In this document: piece by piece, positions 39,401 to 44,156 of the stretch
How the letters are laid out: every line of letters begins with the position of its first letter
Numbering within the stretch: the stretch's first letter is position 1
From: Flavobacterium sp. UBA6195
GTDB lineage: Bacteria; Bacteroidota; Bacteroidia; Flavobacteriales; Flavobacteriaceae
Assembly: GCF_002422095.1 (NCBI RefSeq)
Contig: NZ_DITB01000081.1
Location: 1-44,156 of the forward strand
Length of the DNA stretch: 44,156 nt
Direction of reading: 5' to 3'
The notes under the pieces: generated by a model
Told to the model about the DNA's origin: nothing
Seen by the model: the letters and a program-made list of their open reading frames with translations, nothing else
Databases searched by the model: none
Made by a program: the position numbers and the translations under genes

Positions 39401-40624
39401 TCAGAAAAACGAATGATTTTTTGAGGTTAAAAATCGAGACCCAAGATTTGAATACTTGAAAAAACTTTTAAAATATAGGCTTGAAGAAAGAGATACAAAT
39501 CCCTTTTTTACTTGGGTATAATCAATTCCTGCTAAATTGGGAATTGATTCAAAATATTCTGAATTACTTTCGCGAGCAAATTCTGAATTAGTAATAGCTC
39601 CTTCTCTTCTATAAACTCTGTAGGAATTTTTCATAGTTAAATTACCATTTGCAGTTCCTTTCACCATAAAGCCTTGACCAACAGGGGAAAATCTTCTTTC
39701 ATAAAATGCTCCAGAAGTACTTAAATTTGTTTCATAATTACCTGAGGAATCAAAATTCCAAAACGCTGCTGGTGTATATCCAGCTCCTGGAGTATAAATA
39801 CCATACCCTCCACTATACGCATTTAAATAGTGAGAATTAACTGGAACTTGTTCCCAAAAGTATACTTGACCATTTATCAAACTAGAATTTAATGGATCTA
39901 ATAAAAAAGAATTCAAATCAATTGAACTAGGATAAGGATTACCAATTAAGGTAAAATTACCAGATGTTACAGGAAGTGTTATTGTGCCATCATTAGGAAC
40001 GCCCCTAAAATCATATCTTTGATTACTCCCTGAATTATTTTGAATACCATCGTTTATATCCACAATTAAGCTATCTGTCCCAGAAGTACCTTTCATTGTA
40101 AAACCAAAACCAGGTAAAATTAAATTATTTGAACCTATATAATTCCACTGGGAATAAGTATTGGATGTAGTAAAAGTATAAATCCAGTACTGTGAAATTG
40201 TCAGGGGATTTGAAATTCCATCTAAATTATTTGTTATTATACTATTAGAACTCGAAATTAATCCTGTAGGTTGAAACAACCTTGAAATACCAAAATTCTT
40301 ATTACCTGATGATAACGAAGGTATACCAACTGGTGAACACCAATAATTGTATTGGTAATTATTTACTGTTCCTTCTTGAAAAATGGAAACACTCCCTAAA
40401 CCAACATTTGAACCGGTACCTGTAGTTCCTTGCAGCAATTGAGATTGATTTCTAAGAAAGATATTACCATTCAAGTTTAAATTCTGCTTTGTATAAATAA
40501 AAGAATTATTAGAATAGATATATGAATTTGATTCAACATAAATTTGTGAACTCAAATAAAAAAAAGATAAATTTAAAAATATTAAAAATATTTTTTTTTG
40601 ACTATTAATAAATAAACACAACAT
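39401..40624 (-). CDS. Secreted surface protein, apparently lacking its C-terminal part
   Basis: From the ATG at 40624 (a TTG two codons upstream is less likely) it has a signal peptide (KKIFLIFLNLSFFYLSSQ) and about 375 mature residues rich in Asn, Ser, Tyr and Gly. Typical segments are YNYWCSPVGIPSLSSGNKNF, GNFTLIGNPYPSSIDLNSFL and FSPVGQGFMVKGTANGNLTM. Related Flavobacterial surface proteins continue after the segment VDYTQV into a long domain and a T9SS sorting signal. Here the sequence changes after GIDYTQVKKGF into an unrelated, short basic tail (SLYFKSFFKYSNLGSRFL) and stops. No sorting domain is left, so the product is probably a non-functional or mis-localised remnant. Confidence 0.65.
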   Translation of the reverse strand: MLCLFINSQKKIFLIFLNLSFFYLSSQIYVESNSYIYSNNSFIYTKQNLNLNGNIFLRNQSQLLQGTTGTGSNVGLGSVSIFQEGTVNNYQYNYWCSPVGIPSLSSGNKNFGISRLFQPTGLISSSNSIITNNLDGISNPLTISQYWIYTFTTSNTYSQWNYIGSNNLILPGFGFTMKGTSGTDSLIVDINDGIQNNSGSNQRYDFRGVPNDGTITLPVTSGNFTLIGNPYPSSIDLNSFLLDPLNSSLINGQVYFWEQVPVNSHYLNAYSGGYGIYTPGAGYTPAAFWNFDSSGNYETNLSTSGAFYERRFSPVGQGFMVKGTANGNLTMKNSYRVYRREGAITNSEFARESNSEYFESIPNLAGIDYTQVKKGFVSLSSSLYFKSFFKYSNLGSRFLTSKNHSFF

Positions 40625-40690
40625 AAACAAAATATTTAAACTTTAGTTATAATTTTAGCAGAATCATTTTAAATCAACTACTTTTGATAA

Positions 40691-40799
40691 TCAAATAGTA
40701 AGGAGAATAAAAATTGGCATAATATTTTTGTAAGACACTCCCCAGATTTTACAATAATAATATTATAACTCAATTTAAAATTCTCCTACTTCTATTTGA
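40691..40799. repeat. Inverted-repeat element B (109 bp)
   Basis: Bounded by TCAAATAG (40691-40698) and CTATTTGA (40792-40799), with the inner arms AGGAGAAT and ATTCTCCT also complementary. The interior holds CACTCCCCAG. It lies in the 317-bp gap before the truncated surface gene (minus strand) and is the diverged sister of element A. Confidence 0.6.
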
Positions 40800-40836
40800 C
40801 TTATTTTTTACAGACAATTAATTAATATTTAAAATA

Positions 40837-40954
40837 TCAAATAGAGGGGAGAAATAAATATTGCCCAAATCTAATTTATATAAAACTACCCCCCAGTAAT
40901 TTTATTCTTTTTGTATTTGAAGAAATACAAAAGAGTTCTCCCTACTCTATTTGA
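40837..40954. repeat. Inverted-repeat element A (118 bp)
   Basis: Bounded by TCAAATAGAG (from 40837) and CTCTATTTGA (to 40954), with GGGAGAA/TTCTCCC inside and an internal perfect hairpin TTGTATTT/AAATACAA (40911-40930). It shares the end arms, the ATTG(C/G)C segment and the CCCCCAG motif with element B, so the two are tandem copies. The stop codon of the 62-aa ORF lies within its right arm. Confidence 0.6.
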
Positions 40955-41130
40955 CTTTTAAATTGCTTATATTTTTCAATTCCATAAACTTTTATCATCA
41001 CAAGTTCAATATTAAAATAAGGTCTGTTTTTTTTTATTTTAATTAGATTATCATAAAAATTTTTCATTTCAAGAAAATCATCTTTAATAACAAAACTTTT
41101 TTCTTTGAAAAATAACTTAAAAAAAAACAT
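40942..41130 (-). CDS. Small unknown protein (62 aa)
   Basis: A 62-residue basic, helical ORF (MFFFKLFFKEKSFVIKDDFL, EMKNFYDNLIKIKKNRPYF, KVYGIEKYKQFKSQIE). Its last four codons and stop lie in the arm of inverted-repeat element A. Its start lies 73 bp after the large repeat protein's stop. Composition is low-complexity and AT-driven, so coding status is uncertain. It could be a remnant that captured a stop codon from the repeat. Confidence 0.35.
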   Translation of the reverse strand: MFFFKLFFKEKSFVIKDDFLEMKNFYDNLIKIKKNRPYFNIELVMIKVYGIEKYKQFKSQIE

Positions 41131-41203
41131 ATGATAAATTTAAATTCAAATAAAAAAACAAGCTACTCAAATAAATTAAGTAGCTTGAATTCAATCAACT
41201 TAA

Positions 41204-44156
41204 CTACTTTTTAACTATCTTTTTATAAAACACTTTGTTATCAATAATTATGTTTAATAAATAAATTCCATCCTGTAAATTATCAATTGAAATTTGTGTT
41301 TCTCCTGAACCAATACTTTGTTTGTGAACTATTCTACCATTAATATCAAAAACATTTATTTCGCTATTTTCAACATCAAAATTCAACTTCACAATAAAAT
41401 AATTTGATGCAGGATTAGGATATACCATAATATTATTTTCATAATCAAAACTATCATTTGATAATGCATTAACAATATTTATCATCGCTTGAACCTCTGC
41501 AGCTGTTGCTGGTGATGAGAACAAGTTTGGATTGGCATCAATATAAGCTTGATAAGCTGATTCATTTGTTACTATAGCTCCAATAATAACTGGTGAAATT
41601 GTATTAATCTGTGCAACTGTTACTACAGAACTAATATTAGATGCATCTGCCTCAATACCTATTTGTGCTAAAACACTTTGTGAAGCATTCACCGCATTTA
41701 CCATCGCTTGAACCTCTGCAGCTGTTGCTGGTGATGAGAACAAGTTAGGGTTAGCGTCAATATACGCTTGATAAGCCGATTGATTTGCTACAATTGCTCC
41801 TGTAATAGCTGGAGAAATCGTGTTGATTTGCGCAACTGTTACTACTGAAGTAACTACGTTTGGTGCATCACCCTCGTTTCCAATTTGTGCTAATACACTT
41901 TGTGATGCATTCACCGCATTTACCATCGCTTGAACCTCTGCAGCTGTTGCTGGCGATGAGAACAAGTTTGGATTCGCATCTATATAATCTTGGTAAGCTG
42001 ATTCATTTGCAGCTACTAATCCTGTAATTGCAGGAGAGATAGTTTGCATTTGTGCTACAGTAACAACTGAATTTACAGTATCTGGTGCATCTCCCTCGTT
42101 TCCAATTTGTGCTAATACACTTTGTGATGCATTTACCGCATTTACCATCACTTGTACTTCCGCTTGTGTTGCTGGCGATGAGAACAAATTTGGATTGGCA
42201 TCAATATACGCTTGGTAAGCTGATTGATTTGCTAAAATTGCTCCTGTAATCGCTGGAGAAATCGTATTGATTTGAGCAACTGTTACTATTGATAAAATAT
42301 TCGCTGCATCTGCTTCCGTTCCTATTTGTGCTAATACACTTTGTGAAGCATTTACCGCATTTACCATCGCTTGAACCTCTGCAACTGTTGCTGGTGATGA
42401 GAACAAGTTAGGATTAGCATCAATATAATCTTGGTATGCAGTTTGGTTACCTGCTACTAATCCTGTGATAGCTGGTGAAATGGTTTGCATTTGTGCTACC
42501 GTTACTACAGAGTTTACTGTATCTGGTGCATCTCCTTCATTTCCTATTTGTGCTAATACACTTTGTGAAGCATTCACCGCATTTACCATCGCTTGAACCT
42601 CTGCAACCGTAGCTGGAGATGAGAACAATCCTGGGTTGGCATCAATGTAATCTTGATATGCTGTTTGGTTACCTGCTACTAATCCTGTGATTGCAGGAGA
42701 AATAGTTTGCATTTGTGCCACTGTGACAACTGAATTTACAGTATCTGGTGCATCTCCCTCGTTTCCGATTTGTGCTAATACACTTTGTGATGCATTCACC
42801 GCATTTACCATCGCTTGTACTTCCGCTTGTGTTGCTGGCGATGAGAACAAGTTAGGGTTAGCGTCAATATACGCTTGGTAAGCCGATTGATTTGCAGCTA
42901 CTAATCCTGTAATTGCAGGAGAAATAGTTTGCATTTGTGCAACTGTTACTATTGATAAAATATTCGCTACATCTGCTTCCGTTCCTATTTGTGCTAATAC
43001 ACTTTGTGAAGCATTCACCGCATTTACCATCGCTTGAACCTCTGCAACCGTAGCTGGAGATGAGAACAAGTTAGGGTTAGCATCGATATAATCTTGGTAT
43101 ACAGTTTGGTTACCCGCTACTAATCCAGTGATAGCTGGTGAAATGGTTTGCATTTGTGCTACTGTAACAACTGAATTTACAGAATCTGGTGCATCACCTT
43201 CATTTCCGATTTGTGCTAATACACTTTGTGATGCATTTACCGCATTTACCATAGCTTGAACTTCTGCAACCGTAGCTGGAGATGAGAACAATCCTGGGTT
43301 GGCATCAATGTAATCTTGATATGCTGTTTGGTTACCTGCTACTAATCCTGTGATTGCAGGAGAAATAGTTTGCATTTGTGCTACGGTTACCACTGAATTT
43401 ACAGTATCTGGTGCATCTCCTTCATTTCCGATTTGTACTAATACACTTTGTGATGCATTTACCGCATTTACCATCGCTTGTACTTCCGCTTGTGTTGCTG
43501 GTGATGAGAACAAGTTTGGATTCGCATCAATATAATCTTGGTATGCTGACTCATTACCTGCTACTAAGCCAGTGATAGCTGGTGAAATGGTTTGCATTTG
43601 TGCAACCGTTACTACAGAGTTTACTGTATCTGGTGCATCTCCTTCATTTCCGATTTGTACTAATACACTTTGTGATGCATTTACCGCATTTACCATCGCT
43701 TGTACTTCCGCTTGTGTTGCTGGTGATGAGAACAAGTTTGGATTCGCATCAATATAATCTTGGTATGCAGTTTGGTTACCTGCTACTAATCCAGTGATAG
43801 CTGGTGAAATAGTTTGCATTTGTGCCACTGTAACAACTGAATTTACAGTATCTGGTGCATCTCCTTCATTTCCGATTTGTACTAATACACTTTGTGAAGC
43901 ATTCACCGCATTTACCATCGCTTGTACCTCTGCAGCTGTTGCTGGTGATGAGAACAAGTTAGGGTTAGCATCAATATACGCTTGATATGCTGATTCATTT
44001 GCTAAAATAGCTCCTGTAATAGCTGGAACAATTGTATTAATTTGTGCAACAGTAACTACTGAAGTAACTACGTTTGGAGAATCTCCTTCGTTTCCAATTT
44101 GTACTAACACACTCGAAGCTCCATTTACAGCATTTACCATCGCTTGAACCTCTGCA
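41204..44156 (-). CDS. Giant T9SS-sorted repeat protein, 5' end beyond the window
   Basis: The frame is open to the right edge, so the N-terminus is missing. At least 12 tandem repeats of 73-74 residues (219-222 bp) are present. Each contains AEVQAMVNAVNASQSVLAQI, then VVTVAQMQTISPAITG and YIDANPNLFSSPAT. The repeats look helical and are 85-95% alike by eye, with two main types (GNEGDAPDTVNS and the one-residue-shorter TEADxANILS). The last 85 residues are a T9SS sorting domain: MVYPNPASNYFIVKL, INVFDINGRIVHKQ, LQDGIYLLNIIIDN and FYKKIVKK. It should be displayed at the cell surface, perhaps as an adhesin, with length set by repeat number. Confidence 0.85.
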   Translation of the reverse strand, partial: AEVQAMVNAVNGASSVLVQIGNEGDSPNVVTSVVTVAQINTIVPAITGAILANESAYQAYIDANPNLFSSPATAAEVQAMVNAVNASQSVLVQIGNEGDAPDTVNSVVTVAQMQTISPAITGLVAGNQTAYQDYIDANPNLFSSPATQAEVQAMVNAVNASQSVLVQIGNEGDAPDTVNSVVTVAQMQTISPAITGLVAGNESAYQDYIDANPNLFSSPATQAEVQAMVNAVNASQSVLVQIGNEGDAPDTVNSVVTVAQMQTISPAITGLVAGNQTAYQDYIDANPGLFSSPATVAEVQAMVNAVNASQSVLAQIGNEGDAPDSVNSVVTVAQMQTISPAITGLVAGNQTVYQDYIDANPNLFSSPATVAEVQAMVNAVNASQSVLAQIGTEADVANILSIVTVAQMQTISPAITGLVAANQSAYQAYIDANPNLFSSPATQAEVQAMVNAVNASQSVLAQIGNEGDAPDTVNSVVTVAQMQTISPAITGLVAGNQTAYQDYIDANPGLFSSPATVAEVQAMVNAVNASQSVLAQIGNEGDAPDTVNSVVTVAQMQTISPAITGLVAGNQTAYQDYIDANPNLFSSPATVAEVQAMVNAVNASQSVLAQIGTEADAANILSIVTVAQINTISPAITGAILANQSAYQAYIDANPNLFSSPATQAEVQVMVNAVNASQSVLAQIGNEGDAPDTVNSVVTVAQMQTISPAITGLVAANESAYQDYIDANPNLFSSPATAAEVQAMVNAVNASQSVLAQIGNEGDAPNVVTSVVTVAQINTISPAITGAIVANQSAYQAYIDANPNLFSSPATAAEVQAMVNAVNASQSVLAQIGIEADASNISSVVTVAQINTISPVIIGAIVTNESAYQAYIDANPNLFSSPATAAEVQAMINIVNALSNDSFDYENNIMVYPNPASNYFIVKLNFDVENSEINVFDINGRIVHKQSIGSGETQISIDNLQDGIYLLNIIIDNKVFYKKIVKK
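41472..44156. repeat. 222-bp tandem coding repeat array
   Basis: About 12 direct repeats of 222 bp (219 bp for the TEAD type), running off the right edge; for example equivalent positions 43350, 43572 and 43794 are exactly 222 bp apart. The order of repeat types is not random: TEAD-type units are separated by two to four GNEGD-type units, which suggests duplication in blocks of about three. Confidence 0.85.

Noticed and set aside
42687..43985. Several plus-strand frames of 60-70 codons at 222-bp intervals in the repeat array
   Set aside because: They are the antisense readings of the repeat units and recur only because the array repeats.
41472..44156. 222-bp repeats as CRISPR or as non-coding satellite DNA
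   Set aside because: Units are contiguous, in frame over nearly 1,000 codons and end in a T9SS domain, so they are coding repeats.

Overview
The window is AT-rich DNA from a member of the Bacteroidota, most likely Flavobacterium or a close relative. The evidence is C-terminal type 9 secretion (T9SS) sorting domains, TAnnTTTG-type -7 promoter boxes, few Shine-Dalgarno sites, almost exclusive TAA stops, and families typical of Flavobacteriaceae (DUF6943, DUF5675). No tRNA or rRNA gene and no CRISPR array was seen. Both ends lie in sequence that could break an assembly: an interrupted pglX on the left and a 222-bp coding repeat array on the right. The window may therefore be a complete contig.

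Region 1 (1-11.45 kb) is a defence island: the 3' part of a type 1 BREX cluster. pglX (5' part broken or missing), pglZ and brxL are in the usual order, but two other defence modules sit between pglX and pglZ: an OLD-family ATPase/TOPRIM nuclease and an AbiE toxin-antitoxin pair. The DNA before AbiE carries four palindromes of identical 10-9-10 geometry and a 26-codon relic of a second antitoxin gene. After brxL come a DUF3293 protein and a conserved unknown protein.

Region 2 (11.5-17.1 kb) holds a small outer-membrane protein, an unknown gene, then a structured leader and an eight-gene same-strand run of mostly unrecognised proteins. The run includes a membrane-anchored CHAP peptidase and a sirtuin lacking the zinc cysteines, and ends at a strong terminator.

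Region 3 (17.2-34.7 kb) is a long co-directional run of exported proteins: a lipoprotein with a hydrophobic hairpin, small secreted proteins, five tandem mosaic paralogues of about 420 residues, a zinc-ribbon protein, a delta-60-repeat T9SS cargo and a non-catalytic-looking SUMF1-fold protein. It ends with a TPR histidine kinase and a LuxR-type response regulator, plausible regulators of the run. A 3' relic of a second zinc-ribbon gene lies before the kinase.

Region 4 (34.7-39.4 kb) starts with nearly 1 kb of non-coding DNA built from long imperfect palindromes, two of which share the same apex sequence on different stems. It continues with DUF6943, an unknown regulator-like gene, and a divergent four-gene minus-strand cassette (252-aa protein, DUF5675, two small membrane proteins).

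Region 5 (39.4 kb to the end, minus strand) holds a surface protein that appears to have lost its 3' end, two tandem inverted-repeat elements, a small ORF, and a large T9SS-sorted protein made of at least twelve 73-74-residue repeats, open at the right edge. An orphan promoter facing the truncated gene marks a likely rearrangement breakpoint near 39.4 kb.
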